Source of the DNA: Acetobacterium sp965140355
GTDB lineage: Bacteria > Bacillota > Clostridia > Eubacteriales > Eubacteriaceae
Length of the DNA: 64,000 nt
NCBI GenBank assembly: GCA_965140355.1
Contig: OZ223194.1
Coordinates: 558,001-622,000 of the forward strand
Direction: 5' to 3'
Part shown: in pieces, positions 17,384 through 26,465 of the stretch
Position numbering within the stretch: position 1 is the first letter of the stretch
Layout of the letters: each line of letters begins with the position of its first letter
Made by a program: the position numbers and the translations under genes
The notes under the pieces: generated by a model
What the model was told of the DNA's origin: nothing
What the model saw: the letters and a program-made list of their open reading frames with translations, nothing else
Databases searched by the model: none

Positions 17384-18931
17384 CTATTCCCACTCAATCG
17401 TTGAAGGTGGCTTGCTGGTAATGTCATAGACAATCCGGCTAACATGCTTCACTTCGTTAACAATTCGGGTGGAAATGTTTTCCAGAACATCATAAGGGAT
17501 TCGGGCCCAGTCAGAGGTCATCCCATCAACCGAGGTCACTGCTCTGAGACCGATGGTATAGTCATAGGTTCGTTCATCGCCCATGACACCAACGCTTCGG
17601 TTTCCCGGAAGGACGGCAAAATATTGCCATATTTCTTCGTCCAGACCAGCTTTGGCAATTTCATCTCGAAAAACAAAATCGGCATCTTTTAGAATGTCCA
17701 ATTTTTCTTTAGTAACATCGCCCATCACCCGAATGGCTAAACCAGGACCGGGGAACGGTTGACGCCAAACTAAATCGTGATCCAGTCCGATTTCTTCGCC
17801 CACAGCCCGCACTTCATCTTTAAATAAGTTACGCAGAGGTTCAATCAACTCAAAATCGACATCATCCGGTAATCCGCCAACGTTATGGTGGCTTTTAATA
17901 ACCGCAGCATTTTTGGTGCCACTTTCAATCACATCGGGATAAATAGTGCCCTGAAGCAGAAAATCAATGTTGTTAAGTTTGCCCGATTCTTCTTCAAAAA
18001 CCCGAATGAATTCAGTGCCAATGATTTTTCGCTTTTGTTCCGGATCGCTAACTCCTGCCAATTTGCCGAGGAAGCGATCTTCACAGTTCACCCGAATAAA
18101 GTTCATATTGAAGCGATTTTTAAAAATTTCTTCAACCTGATCTCCTTCATTTTTTCGCAACAGCCCATGATCGACAAAAATACAAGTCAGTTTATCACCA
18201 ATGGCCTGGTGAACCAGGGTTGCCGCAACCGATGAATCAACGCCGCCGCTGAGGGCGCATAACACCCGACGGTCGCCCACCTGTTCTTTAATGGCAGCGA
18301 TCTGTTCCTGAGCAAAGTTTTCCATCGTCCATAAGCCTTCACAATGACAAACATTATAAATAAAGTTGTTTAACACTTCTTTGCCATGTTGGGTATGTTC
18401 GACTTCCGGATGAAACTGCACGGCATACAATTTCCGTTCTTGGCATTCCATTGCGCCGGTGGGACAGGAATCCGTGGTAGCGGTAATGCAAAAACCTTCC
18501 GGGATCTGTTTAATATAGTTGGTATGACTCATCCAACAAATCGTTCCCTCGGGAATATCATTAAACAACACACTGTCATTTTTAAAGTTTAAGGCTTTTT
18601 TCCCATATTCCCGGATATCGGCAGAATCGGTTACGCCTTTTAATTGATCGGCCATCAATTGAGCCCCGTAACAAATGCCAAGAATCGGAATCCCCATGTT
18701 GTAAATCTCGGGATCACAAAGCGGAGCGCCCTCTTCATGAACGCTTGATGGCCCCCCGGTAAAAATAATTCCCTTGGGATTTTTCTTGCGAATTTCGTCG
18801 GGAGTGATATCATAAGGAACAACTTCAGAATAAACCCGCGCTTCACGAACTCGGCGAGCGATAAGCTGGTTATATTGTGCTCCAAAATCAACAATCAGTA
18901 TCATTTCATCTTGATAATGTTTTTTTATCAT
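17384..18931 (-). CDS. guaA: GMP synthase (glutamine-hydrolysing)
   Basis: 515 residues, normal length. The class I amidotransferase domain (about 1-200) has the nucleophile in LGICYGAQ and the His/Glu pair in VQFHPEVEHTQHG. The ATP pyrophosphatase P-loop is CALSGGVDSSVAATL, and the C-terminal dimerisation domain ends PPSTIEWE. It converts XMP to GMP with glutamine and ATP, in the cytoplasm. The start at 18931 has AGGAG five bases before it. It lies eight bases after guaB, so the two last steps of GMP synthesis form one operon. Confidence 0.97.
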   Translation of the reverse strand: MIKKHYQDEMILIVDFGAQYNQLIARRVREARVYSEVVPYDITPDEIRKKNPKGIIFTGGPSSVHEEGAPLCDPEIYNMGIPILGICYGAQLMADQLKGVTDSADIREYGKKALNFKNDSVLFNDIPEGTICWMSHTNYIKQIPEGFCITATTDSCPTGAMECQERKLYAVQFHPEVEHTQHGKEVLNNFIYNVCHCEGLWTMENFAQEQIAAIKEQVGDRRVLCALSGGVDSSVAATLVHQAIGDKLTCIFVDHGLLRKNEGDQVEEIFKNRFNMNFIRVNCEDRFLGKLAGVSDPEQKRKIIGTEFIRVFEEESGKLNNIDFLLQGTIYPDVIESGTKNAAVIKSHHNVGGLPDDVDFELIEPLRNLFKDEVRAVGEEIGLDHDLVWRQPFPGPGLAIRVMGDVTKEKLDILKDADFVFRDEIAKAGLDEEIWQYFAVLPGNRSVGVMGDERTYDYTIGLRAVTSVDGMTSDWARIPYDVLENISTRIVNEVKHVSRIVYDITSKPPSTIEWE

Positions 18932-18939
18932 AAATTCTC

Positions 18940-20397
18940 CTAAAATTGTGCACTATTATAATTGGGTGATTCCTTGGTGATTGAAATATCATGAGGATGA
19001 CTTTCAATCAATCCGGCCCCCGTTATTTTTACAAATTGTGATTTTTCTCTTAACTCTTTGATGGTTGCCGTTCCGCAATAACCCATCCCCGAACGAAGGC
19101 CGCCAACTAGTTGATACACTGTATCGGCTAAAGAGCCCTTATAAGGAACCTTTCCTTCAACCCCTTCGGGGACCAGTTTTTTCTGACCTTCCTGGAAATA
19201 ACGGTCCGAGCTGCCATCTTTCATCGCCCCTAACGAGCCCATGCCACGATAAGTTTTAAAACTTCGACCCTGATAAATGATCGTTTCTCCCGGACTTTCG
19301 TCGGTTCCGGCAAACAAGCTTCCGATCATAACAACATCGGCACCGGCACCAATGGCTTTGACCACATCGCCCGAATACTTGATCCCGCCATCAGCGATCA
19401 CCGGAATATCATATTCTTTGGCGACTTCGACAACATCTAAAATAGCGGTGATTTGCGGTACCCCAATCCCTGCAACGACTCGGGTCGTACAGATCGAACC
19501 TGGTCCAATCCCAACTTTCAAGGCATCAACACCGGCCTCGATTAAATCTTTGGCGGCCGCTCCGGTAGCAATATTTCCGACAATTAATTGCACTTCCGGA
19601 TATTTTTCTTTGATCGCTTTAACGGTTTTAACCACACCAATTGAGTGTCCATGAGCAGTATCCACTACGATCACATCAGCTTGAGCTTTAACCAGAGCAT
19701 CAACCCGTTCAAAGGTATTACTGCTAATTCCAACCGCTCCGCCAACAATCAATCGTCCGCGGTAATCTTTGGCGGCATTTGGATATTTAATGCTTTTTTC
19801 AATATCTTTAATGGTAATCAAGCCTTTTAAATTATTTTGAGCATCTACAATCGGCAGTTTTTCAATCTTAAATTGTTTTAAAATAGCTTCCGCTTTTTCA
19901 AGTGTTGTCCCCTCTTCCGCAGTGACCAGATTGGCTCTGGTCATGGCATCTTTAATTTTCTTTTTAGGGTCATTCTCAAACCGCAGATCACGGTTAGTGA
20001 TAATCCCGACCAGTTTACCTTCTTCGGTTATCGGCACCCCGGAAATTCGGTAACGCGCCATTAATTCCAGGGCATCACTGATACAATGCTCCGGGGATAA
20101 AAAAAACGGATCAACAATAACCCCGTTTTCTGATCGCTTAACCTTATCAATTTCAAAAGCCTGTTCTTCAATCGTCATATTCTTATGAATAATCCCAATT
20201 CCGCCTTCACGGGCCATCGCAATCGCCAATCGGCCTTCCGTAACGGTATCCATCCCGGCGCTTATAATAGGAATATTCAGTGAAATCTTTTTCGTCAAAC
20301 GGGTGCCAGTGTTAACGTCCCCTGGTAATACTTCAGATTTTCCCGGAATTAATAATACATCATCAAAGGTAATGCCTTCCTTTAATATCTTCTCCAA
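18940..20397 (-). CDS. guaB: IMP dehydrogenase
   Basis: 485 residues. The catalytic TIM barrel holds the active-site cysteine in GPGSICTTRVVAG; two CBS domains are inserted at about residues 95-205 (ISDALELMARYRISGVPI and TLEKAEAILKQFKIEKLPI). It oxidises IMP to XMP with NAD. The start is a TTG at 20397, supported by AAAGGAG seven bases upstream and by the family start EKILKEGITFDDVLL. A terminator-like hairpin lies in its leader, so expression may be attenuated. Confidence 0.96.
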   Translation of the reverse strand: MEKILKEGITFDDVLLIPGKSEVLPGDVNTGTRLTKKISLNIPIISAGMDTVTEGRLAIAMAREGGIGIIHKNMTIEEQAFEIDKVKRSENGVIVDPFFLSPEHCISDALELMARYRISGVPITEEGKLVGIITNRDLRFENDPKKKIKDAMTRANLVTAEEGTTLEKAEAILKQFKIEKLPIVDAQNNLKGLITIKDIEKSIKYPNAAKDYRGRLIVGGAVGISSNTFERVDALVKAQADVIVVDTAHGHSIGVVKTVKAIKEKYPEVQLIVGNIATGAAAKDLIEAGVDALKVGIGPGSICTTRVVAGIGVPQITAILDVVEVAKEYDIPVIADGGIKYSGDVVKAIGAGADVVMIGSLFAGTDESPGETIIYQGRSFKTYRGMGSLGAMKDGSSDRYFQEGQKKLVPEGVEGKVPYKGSLADTVYQLVGGLRSGMGYCGTATIKELREKSQFVKITGAGLIESHPHDISITKESPNYNSAQF

Positions 20398-20433
20398 CCT
20401 TGTACTCCTTTCAAATTCAACTCTCGCTTAGAT

Positions 20434-20475
20434 ACAAAAAAAGCAGACAATTGGCCATTGCTTTTCATCTGCTTC
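20434..20475 (-). terminator. Terminator hairpin in the guaB leader
   Basis: AAGCAGA and TCTGCTT flank an inner AATGGCCAATT and are followed by seven T on the minus strand. It is about 115 bp after the E2 stop and only ~37 bp before the guaB start. An upstream CAGAC (about 20482-20486) could pair with the GTCTG of the descending arm, allowing an alternative fold. It may simply end the upstream operon, or act as an attenuator. Confidence 0.6.
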
Positions 20476-20588
20476 ATGTGGTCTGAAATCTTATATTCTG
20501 CTGTTTAGTCTAACACAATTTGCTTAACAGTGACAATGATTATTTTCTTGGTAACGTTATCTTTTCTTTATTTTGTCAGTTTTTAAAT

Positions 20589-22511
20589 TTAAAATAATAA
20601 AAGCGAAGGATTCTCCATATCGGCTTTAATATCCTGGATGAATTTTGCGCCTTCAGCACTATCAGCAACGCGATGATCAAGGTTCAAACTGATTTTCATC
20701 ACCGAACGTACCACCGGTTCACCCTGATTGACGCGAATCCGCTGAACCACTTCCCCAACACTCAAAATCGCACAGTTGGGCCGGTTGATGAGAGCGGTAA
20801 ATTGACTTATGCCATACATGCCGAGGTTGCTAATCGTAAAGGTACTGCCTTTTAACTGTTCCTTAAGTAATTGTTTGTTTTTAACTTTTTTTATCAAATC
20901 GCCGCGACTCTTTACCATTTCCACAAAACTCATTTCCTGAGTGTCGTTAATTACCGGAATCAATCGCCCGCGGTCGGATTCTACCGTCAATCCGAGATTA
21001 ACATAAGCCTGCGTAACGATTTCGTTTTCTTCCAGTCTGGCGTTAATCAAAGGATGTTTAATCAGCGCCCGTGATGTTGCCAGCAGCAAAAAATCAGTAT
21101 AGGTACAACGATATTTGACTTGATCTTCAATTTTTTTAGTTATTTTCTTACGGAGCTCTTTAATCTCGGTCATGTCAATCTCGGCCGTTAGCGTAACCGT
21201 TTTTGTTTCTGCTATTGATTTGACTTGCTCGGCCTCGATCCGATCATTTTTTTGTTTGGTAACTTTAGCTTCACCAGTTTTTGGCCTTTCGGCTTTAACC
21301 GCTTCCGTCTCAACGACTTCAATTTCAGCTGCCGCTGGTTCAACAACATCAGCTTCAACAACATCAGCTTCAGCAACTTCAGCTTCAGTAACTTCGACTT
21401 CATCAGCCATCACCGGTTCAAATTCCGGGGCTTTCACAACGGTCGGTTCAACCACTTCTGGTTTTGTCACTTTGTCCGCAACTACATCAGCTTCCGACGC
21501 TATCATATCTGGCTTGGCCGTTTCTACTTGCTTGGTTTCCGGTTCCTTCAATTGATTATCCGCAGCCATAAACATTTCCCAATTTGTTTTATCAAGAGCG
21601 TGCATCGGTGTTGGTTTAACAATAATTTCATCACGGAGTGGTTCGGCTTTTATGTCTACAAAGGGGACAAAATCAAGTTCCGATATTTTTGTTACAACAT
21701 CTATCTCCTGATTTTCAAGTCTTTCAGTTGTTTCATCGACAAAGGGGACAAAATCCAAATCCGGATTTGGCACTTTTTCTATTTTTTTGTTCATCGCTTT
21801 GATCTTTTTAGTGGGTTTTATTTTTTTATTCGGTAATTCTTCCAATTTTGTTGGTCTGGAAAATCGATTCTTGGGATTACCATGAATTCGGTCGAGATCA
21901 GTTCCAATCACAACCGGCTCTTTCGATTTATAGCTAAACTTACCCGGCAAAATCACCACCATCTTTTTAACATCATCCGCTTCAATCCGGCCATTTTGTC
22001 CAGTACCGACAGCATTTCTGATATCAACCTCAAATTCCCGGGCGATCCGCCTAGCAGCTGGAGTGGCTCGCACCTTTCCTTCGCGAGGGTCAGGTTCCGC
22101 TATTTCTTCAGGCGCTGTTTCCATCTCAACGTCATTTATGATTCCTTTGATTTCATGCTGTTTTGGCCCCTGATTAATCGTTTCTTCTAAATTTCTTTCC
22201 AACTCATCTAATACTGCCACCAGTTTTGCTTCAAGATTTTCTTCAGGTAATTCTTCCGGTATCTCAGTTTGATCAAGTTGTTCCTCGTTTAATGATTCTT
22301 CTTTCGGTTCTTTTTCTTTTGGCTCCGTTTCCGACGCTTTTTGGATTAACACTTGGGCTGCTTCGATTAACACTTCGGCTTCCCGTTTTAACGTTTCGGC
22401 ACCCAGTTTTGGAGTCACTTCACCTGATTCATCCGTCATTGGACTTATCTCGATTTCTGCTGTATTATCCATCGCTGTTTCTTCTTTCGATAATCTCATT
22501 TCTTTTTCCAT
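20589..22511 (-). CDS. 2-oxoacid dehydrogenase E2 (acyltransferase) without a lipoyl domain
   Basis: 640 residues. A peripheral-subunit-binding domain is clear at about 147-185 (ATPAARRIAREFEVDIRNAV, GQNGRIEADDV). A long acidic linker (about 190-420) contains two copies of LDFVPFVD and a Val/Glu/Ala-rich low-complexity run. The C-terminal acyltransferase domain (about 430-640) includes GLTVESDRGRLIPVI, STFTISNLGMYGI and the active-site His in NLDHRVADS, where the usual DG after HRxx is DS. The first 140 residues are Glu-rich and show no DKA-type lipoylation motif. It is the third gene of an E1alpha-E1beta-E2 operon with no E3 gene following. Acyl group and activity are uncertain. Confidence 0.82.
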   Translation of the reverse strand: MEKEMRLSKEETAMDNTAEIEISPMTDESGEVTPKLGAETLKREAEVLIEAAQVLIQKASETEPKEKEPKEESLNEEQLDQTEIPEELPEENLEAKLVAVLDELERNLEETINQGPKQHEIKGIINDVEMETAPEEIAEPDPREGKVRATPAARRIAREFEVDIRNAVGTGQNGRIEADDVKKMVVILPGKFSYKSKEPVVIGTDLDRIHGNPKNRFSRPTKLEELPNKKIKPTKKIKAMNKKIEKVPNPDLDFVPFVDETTERLENQEIDVVTKISELDFVPFVDIKAEPLRDEIIVKPTPMHALDKTNWEMFMAADNQLKEPETKQVETAKPDMIASEADVVADKVTKPEVVEPTVVKAPEFEPVMADEVEVTEAEVAEADVVEADVVEPAAAEIEVVETEAVKAERPKTGEAKVTKQKNDRIEAEQVKSIAETKTVTLTAEIDMTEIKELRKKITKKIEDQVKYRCTYTDFLLLATSRALIKHPLINARLEENEIVTQAYVNLGLTVESDRGRLIPVINDTQEMSFVEMVKSRGDLIKKVKNKQLLKEQLKGSTFTISNLGMYGISQFTALINRPNCAILSVGEVVQRIRVNQGEPVVRSVMKISLNLDHRVADSAEGAKFIQDIKADMENPSLLLF

Positions 22512-22525
22512 AATTTTCCAGCTCC

Positions 22526-23530
22526 TTATTCCCGATTAAGGAGACGGTAAACTCCATGGACAAAATCATTTCGTTGTGGTACAACCGCAGTTTCCAATTC
22601 TTGATTAAATGGAATCGGGACATCCAAGCCGCCCAAACGGATAATCGGAGCATTAAGATAATCAAAAGCTTCACTTTCGACAATTCGAGAGACGATCTCG
22701 CCTCCCAAGCCGCCCGTTTTTGACGCTTCATGCGCTACAATCAGGCAACCCGTTTTAATCACCGATTCAATGATTGGTTGCATATCTAAAGGATATAAGG
22801 ATGTCGGATTGAGAATTTCAACTTTGATTCCTTCTTCTTCCAAAAAGTCAGCCGCTTCAATGGCCTTTGCCAGCACGGTCCCATAAGCAACAATGGTAAC
22901 ATCTTTGCCGGGACGTTCAATTACTGTTTTATTTATTCCCAACAAATAATTATCATCTAAAGGGACCAGACCAACGGTATCGTAAAGCAGCTTATGTTCT
23001 ATAAAACAGACCGGATTATTATCACGGATCGCCGCTTTTATCAACCCTTTGGCCTGCGCCGGCGTTGATGGTGTCACCACCTTTAGCCCCGGCACATGAC
23101 ATAGCCAGGCTTCTAAACTTTGACTATGTTGAGCACCGCCGCCCAGACCAGAACCGGAAGGCAGTCTTAGCACCATCGGCACCTGCGATTGGCCCCCAAA
23201 CATATAGGCCATTTTGGCACCTTGATTAACCAAAGCATCCATCCCAAAGGTAACAAAATCCATAAACATCATTTCACAGATCGGTCGCAATCCGGTCATC
23301 GCTGCCCCTACCGCAGTTCCCACAAGCGCCGCTTCGGCGATCGGCGTATCCAGAATCCGTTCGGCACCAAATTCTGCCAACAGCCCAGTTGATACCCCAA
23401 AGGCCCCACCCTGTTGGCCAATGTCTTCACCTAAAAAAATAACATCCGCATCCCGACGCATCTCTTCTGATATGCCCATTCGGATAGCATCACGGTAGGT
23501 CATTTTTTTCATATCACTTGTTCTCATCAT
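22526..23530 (-). CDS. 2-oxoacid/acetoin dehydrogenase E1 component, beta subunit
   Basis: 334 residues, full length, transketolase-type pyrimidine-binding domain (VIFLGEDIGQQGGAFGVSTGL) and C-terminal domain (VTIVAYGTVLAKAIEAADFL, IVAHEASKTGGLGGEI). With the alpha subunit it forms the thiamine-diphosphate-dependent E1 that decarboxylates pyruvate or cleaves acetoin. The segment GSGLGGGAQHSQSLEAWLCHVPGLKVV is the standard E1beta active-site loop. It overlaps the alpha gene by four bases and precedes the E2 by 14 bp. Which substrate is used cannot be decided from the sequence. Confidence 0.92.
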   Translation of the reverse strand: MMRTSDMKKMTYRDAIRMGISEEMRRDADVIFLGEDIGQQGGAFGVSTGLLAEFGAERILDTPIAEAALVGTAVGAAMTGLRPICEMMFMDFVTFGMDALVNQGAKMAYMFGGQSQVPMVLRLPSGSGLGGGAQHSQSLEAWLCHVPGLKVVTPSTPAQAKGLIKAAIRDNNPVCFIEHKLLYDTVGLVPLDDNYLLGINKTVIERPGKDVTIVAYGTVLAKAIEAADFLEEEGIKVEILNPTSLYPLDMQPIIESVIKTGCLIVAHEASKTGGLGGEIVSRIVESEAFDYLNAPIIRLGGLDVPIPFNQELETAVVPQRNDFVHGVYRLLNRE

Positions 23531-24513
23531 TCATTCTCCCGCGCATATACATCTTCCAAAACAGCGTTTAACTGAGGTTGTGGACTATCCATCGCAAATT
23601 CCAAAGCTTGTTCAATCGAAGCCATCGCCTCATCTTCCATTTTTTTTATCTGCTTTTCAGTAAAGATTCGATTTTCTCTGAGATATTCTTTCATTTTTAA
23701 AATCGGATCTTTTTTCCGCCACTCCGGGCGCTCTTTTTGCTCTTGGTAGCTGGGTCCATGACTTTTAGTTTGATCATTATAGCGATTGGTTTTGGCTTCA
23801 ACCAATACCGGACCCTTTCCTGCTCTGGCATAACGCACGGCCTTGACAACGGTATTATAAACCTCCAGAAAGTCATTGCCATCAATCGTCAGACCGGGTA
23901 TATTATAAGCATCACTGCGATCAGCGATATTTTCGACATTCATCTGTTTTTCAATGGGATCAGCTTTGTCTGACAGATTATTTTCGATCAAAAAAACCAC
24001 CGGCAATTTCCAGACCGAGGCCAGGTTTAATGATTCGTGAAAGTTTCCCCCATTGGTCGCGCCGTCACCGGCAAAACACAAGACGACTCTTCCGGTTTTT
24101 TTATATTTCTGCGTTAATGCGGCCCCGCAAGACAGATTAAAGCCGCCCCCAACAACACCATTAGCACCAAGATTGCCATTTTCGACATCAGCGATATGCA
24201 TTGATCCGCCTTTGCCTTTACAATACCCGGTCACTTTTCCCAAACATTCTGCCATCATCAGATTAACATCCAACCCGAAACCGATGGCCTGAGCATGACT
24301 CCGATGACTCAGCGAAATAAGATCGCCCTCTTCCAACGCCAGACAAGAAATTACTCCGGTCGCCTCCTGTCCGATTGCCAAATGAATATTTCCATGACCT
24401 TTTCCTTTGGAAAAAAGCGCATCTAATTTTTCTTCGAAATATCGAGATTGATTCATTTTATAATACATTCTTAAAAGAAGTTCTTCTGATAATTCAATCA
24501 TGGTTTCCTCCAT
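23527..24513 (-). CDS. 2-oxoacid/acetoin dehydrogenase E1 component, alpha subunit
   Basis: 328 residues. The thiamine diphosphate motif runs from GDGATNGGNFHESLNLAS to NN, with upstream HLAIGQEA and LSHRSHAQAIGFGLD typical of AcoA/PdhA proteins. First gene of the E1alpha-E1beta-E2 operon. Length and sequence look closer to acetoin-type E1 than to mitochondrial-type pyruvate dehydrogenase, but I would not fix the substrate. An in-frame second ATG (residue 5) is also possible; GAGG lies upstream of the first. Confidence 0.92.
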   Translation of the reverse strand: MEETMIELSEELLLRMYYKMNQSRYFEEKLDALFSKGKGHGNIHLAIGQEATGVISCLALEEGDLISLSHRSHAQAIGFGLDVNLMMAECLGKVTGYCKGKGGSMHIADVENGNLGANGVVGGGFNLSCGAALTQKYKKTGRVVLCFAGDGATNGGNFHESLNLASVWKLPVVFLIENNLSDKADPIEKQMNVENIADRSDAYNIPGLTIDGNDFLEVYNTVVKAVRYARAGKGPVLVEAKTNRYNDQTKSHGPSYQEQKERPEWRKKDPILKMKEYLRENRIFTEKQIKKMEDEAMASIEQALEFAMDSPQPQLNAVLEDVYARENE

Positions 24514-24651
24514 ATTTTCACAATTTAATTTTTAAGTTGTATCATTTTAAAATTATCGTGGATCGCTATGTTCGATCAATGATAAACGATTTAATTTTTA
24601 TTTATTTAGCCAAAAGCTTCTCTTCATTATATCTTTTATTTCTCAATAAAT

Positions 24652-24706
24652 AAAGAATGAAGCGAAAAACTGCCTAAAATAACAGCTTTTTTTCGCTTCA
24701 TTCTTT
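24652..24706. terminator. Terminator after ispD (bidirectional hairpin)
   Basis: AAAGAATGAAGCGAAAAA and its exact reverse complement form an 18-bp stem around a 19-base loop, with T-rich tails on both strands. It separates ispD from the E1alpha operon. Confidence 0.75.
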
Positions 24707-24724
24707 GTTTCCTTTAATAAACTT

Positions 24725-25447
24725 TTAATTTTTCTTAATTTTTTTGTCATTTTTGACCAAATGTTTAATAATCGACTCCGCAATAATTAAATCTTCCGGA
24801 GTAGTGATCTTCATATTGGTGTAATGACCGGTTACTATTTTAACCGGAATGTTTTGTTGTTCTACTAAAAAAGCGTCATCGGTTCCTTCAATTCCTAAAC
24901 GAATCGCCTGATCATGAGCTTTTTTTAAAAGTTCATATTCAAAAGTCTGCGGAGTTTGAATTTCAACCAGATAATCCCGATTTGGGGTATGTTCAACAAA
25001 GCCATTATCGCTAATCACCTTAATTGTGTTTTTAGCCGGCACCCCCACGGTAGTCGCACGATGTTCGATGGTTTCATAAATACTCTGAACAATGACGGAT
25101 TCTTGGATAATTGGTCGGGCGCCATCGTGAACCATCACAATATCCGTTTTCGGATGAATGGCTTTCAAACCGCGATACACGGACTCCTGCCTGGTCTCAC
25201 CGCCTCTAACCAATTTTATCTTCGTATAACGATATGGTTTTAACACCTGCATTTGACAGAGGCTAAACTCCTCCTGATTGATAACAAGAACAATTTCTTT
25301 AATTAATGGACATTTTTCAAACACATCCAACGTATACGCTAAAATCGGCTTTCCGTTTAAAGTCAAATACTGTTTATTGATTGGTGCATTCATCCGTCGT
25401 CCCATTCCCGCTGCCGGGATGATGACGCTGGTTAAATATTTTTTCAT
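24725..25447 (-). CDS. ispD: 2-C-methyl-D-erythritol 4-phosphate cytidylyltransferase
   Basis: 240 residues. The nucleotidyltransferase start SVIIPAAGMGRRM, the segment INKQYLTLNGKPILAYTL, VMVHDGARPII and the C-terminal ITTPEDLIIAESII are all diagnostic of IspD. It couples MEP to CTP in the non-mevalonate isoprenoid pathway. The ATG at 25447 is preferred to a GTG at 25456 because the GTG lies within the ribosome site AAGGTGG. It is followed by a strong terminator. Confidence 0.95.
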   Translation of the reverse strand: MKKYLTSVIIPAAGMGRRMNAPINKQYLTLNGKPILAYTLDVFEKCPLIKEIVLVINQEEFSLCQMQVLKPYRYTKIKLVRGGETRQESVYRGLKAIHPKTDIVMVHDGARPIIQESVIVQSIYETIEHRATTVGVPAKNTIKVISDNGFVEHTPNRDYLVEIQTPQTFEYELLKKAHDQAIRLGIEGTDDAFLVEQQNIPVKIVTGHYTNMKITTPEDLIIAESIIKHLVKNDKKIKKN

Positions 25448-25623
25448 TATTTCCACCTTATCATCGATTTACTCACTTCAACAGATTCTTTTAAATAAAA
25501 TCGGATCTGAAAACTTTATCCTGCCTTTAACTCATAACAAGGCGCAACTTATCCATCACCACATTAACGTCATGGTTTCATCGAGCTGATTAAATTCACC
25601 TGCCGGTGTAAAACTTTGAGCAA

Positions 25624-26085
25624 TTAAATGTCACTTAAAAGACGTTTGATCTTCGCGTCACCGGTTTTTAAAATAATTTCCCGTTCATCCGGGTTACTCA
25701 GTTGCGTCGTTAACGTAATCACTAATTTTGCTTCAACTAAGTCGGCCGCAATCAAATCCGGCCACTCAAGTAGCAGCGTGCAACCTTGCGTTAAATAATC
25801 TTCAAATCCCATTTCATACAGTTCATCCAAATCGTGGAGACGATATAAGTCGAAATGAAAAATGGTCGGCGGGTCGCCGTATTCATTAACAATGGTATAC
25901 GTGGGACTGGTCACCTCATCAGTCAGGCCTTTTCCCGCCACAAACCCTTTCGAAAAAAGCGTTTTGCCAGCCCCCATCTCACCTTGTAAAAAAATAGTCA
26001 GGGGGAAGTCTAATACTTCCCCCAAATGCTTTCCAAAATCAAAGGTTTCCCGACTTGATTTCGTAACAATTTTTTTTTCAAGCAT
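25624..26085 (-). CDS. tsaE: tRNA threonylcarbamoyladenosine ATPase TsaE
   Basis: 153 residues, a small P-loop protein with Walker A GEMGAGKT, switch segment TSPTYTIVNEY, and FHFDLYRLHDLDELYEMGFEDY, all TsaE signatures. It acts with TsaB and TsaD (not in this window) in making t6A37 on ANN-decoding tRNAs. It lies five bases after the PspC gene and is probably co-transcribed. The ~175 bp between this gene and ispD holds nothing I can name. Confidence 0.95.
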   Translation of the reverse strand: MLEKKIVTKSSRETFDFGKHLGEVLDFPLTIFLQGEMGAGKTLFSKGFVAGKGLTDEVTSPTYTIVNEYGDPPTIFHFDLYRLHDLDELYEMGFEDYLTQGCTLLLEWPDLIAADLVEAKLVITLTTQLSNPDEREIILKTGDAKIKRLLSDI

Positions 26086-26090
26086 AATTT

Positions 26091-26402
26091 TTAGACCTTT
26101 TCTTTCGATTCAGCATTTTTTTGACTAAAATCAATCACTTCATCATCGTTATTATCATCGATTATTTCATAGTCCACTTCCACTACATCCTGATCTTCGA
26201 TCTGACGACTCCCCGGTAATACCGCCACCAAGATAATATAAATACCGATACTCAGCAGCCCCGGCAAAAACCTCAGCACAAATGGCAGTAAAAACAAACC
26301 CCTGAAGATCCACGGAGAAACGTTAAAATACTCACCAAGGCCAGCACAAACACCAGCCAGAATCGCTCTTTTTTTACTTTTCATTAATTGTTTTTTCATC
26401 AT
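26091..26402 (-). CDS. PspC-domain membrane protein
   Basis: About 103 residues. A PspC domain begins KKRAILAGVCAGLGEYFNVSPWIFR and continues into a hydrophobic span (LLSIGIYIILVAVLPG), followed by an acidic tail. Related small proteins sit in the membrane and take part in envelope stress responses. The ATG at 26402 (GGA upstream) is chosen because the earlier frame from 26438 lacks a ribosome site and because family members start near KKQLMKSKK. It is located between an aminotransferase and tsaE. Confidence 0.8.
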   Translation of the reverse strand: MMKKQLMKSKKRAILAGVCAGLGEYFNVSPWIFRGLFLLPFVLRFLPGLLSIGIYIILVAVLPGSRQIEDQDVVEVDYEIIDDNNDDEVIDFSQKNAESKEKV

Positions 26403-26465
26403 TTTTCCAATTTTATAAACCTTTCTGGCTAGCACCACGCATCATTTTTTGCCGGTCACCGATTT

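Noticed and set aside
20400..20588. Purine riboswitch before guaB
   Set aside because: The conserved core of the purine aptamer is not present; only a terminator hairpin is seen.
21225..21836. 203-codon plus-strand open frame opposite the E2 linker
   Set aside because: It is Phe/Ser/Asn-rich antisense of a low-complexity acidic coding region and has no ribosome site.
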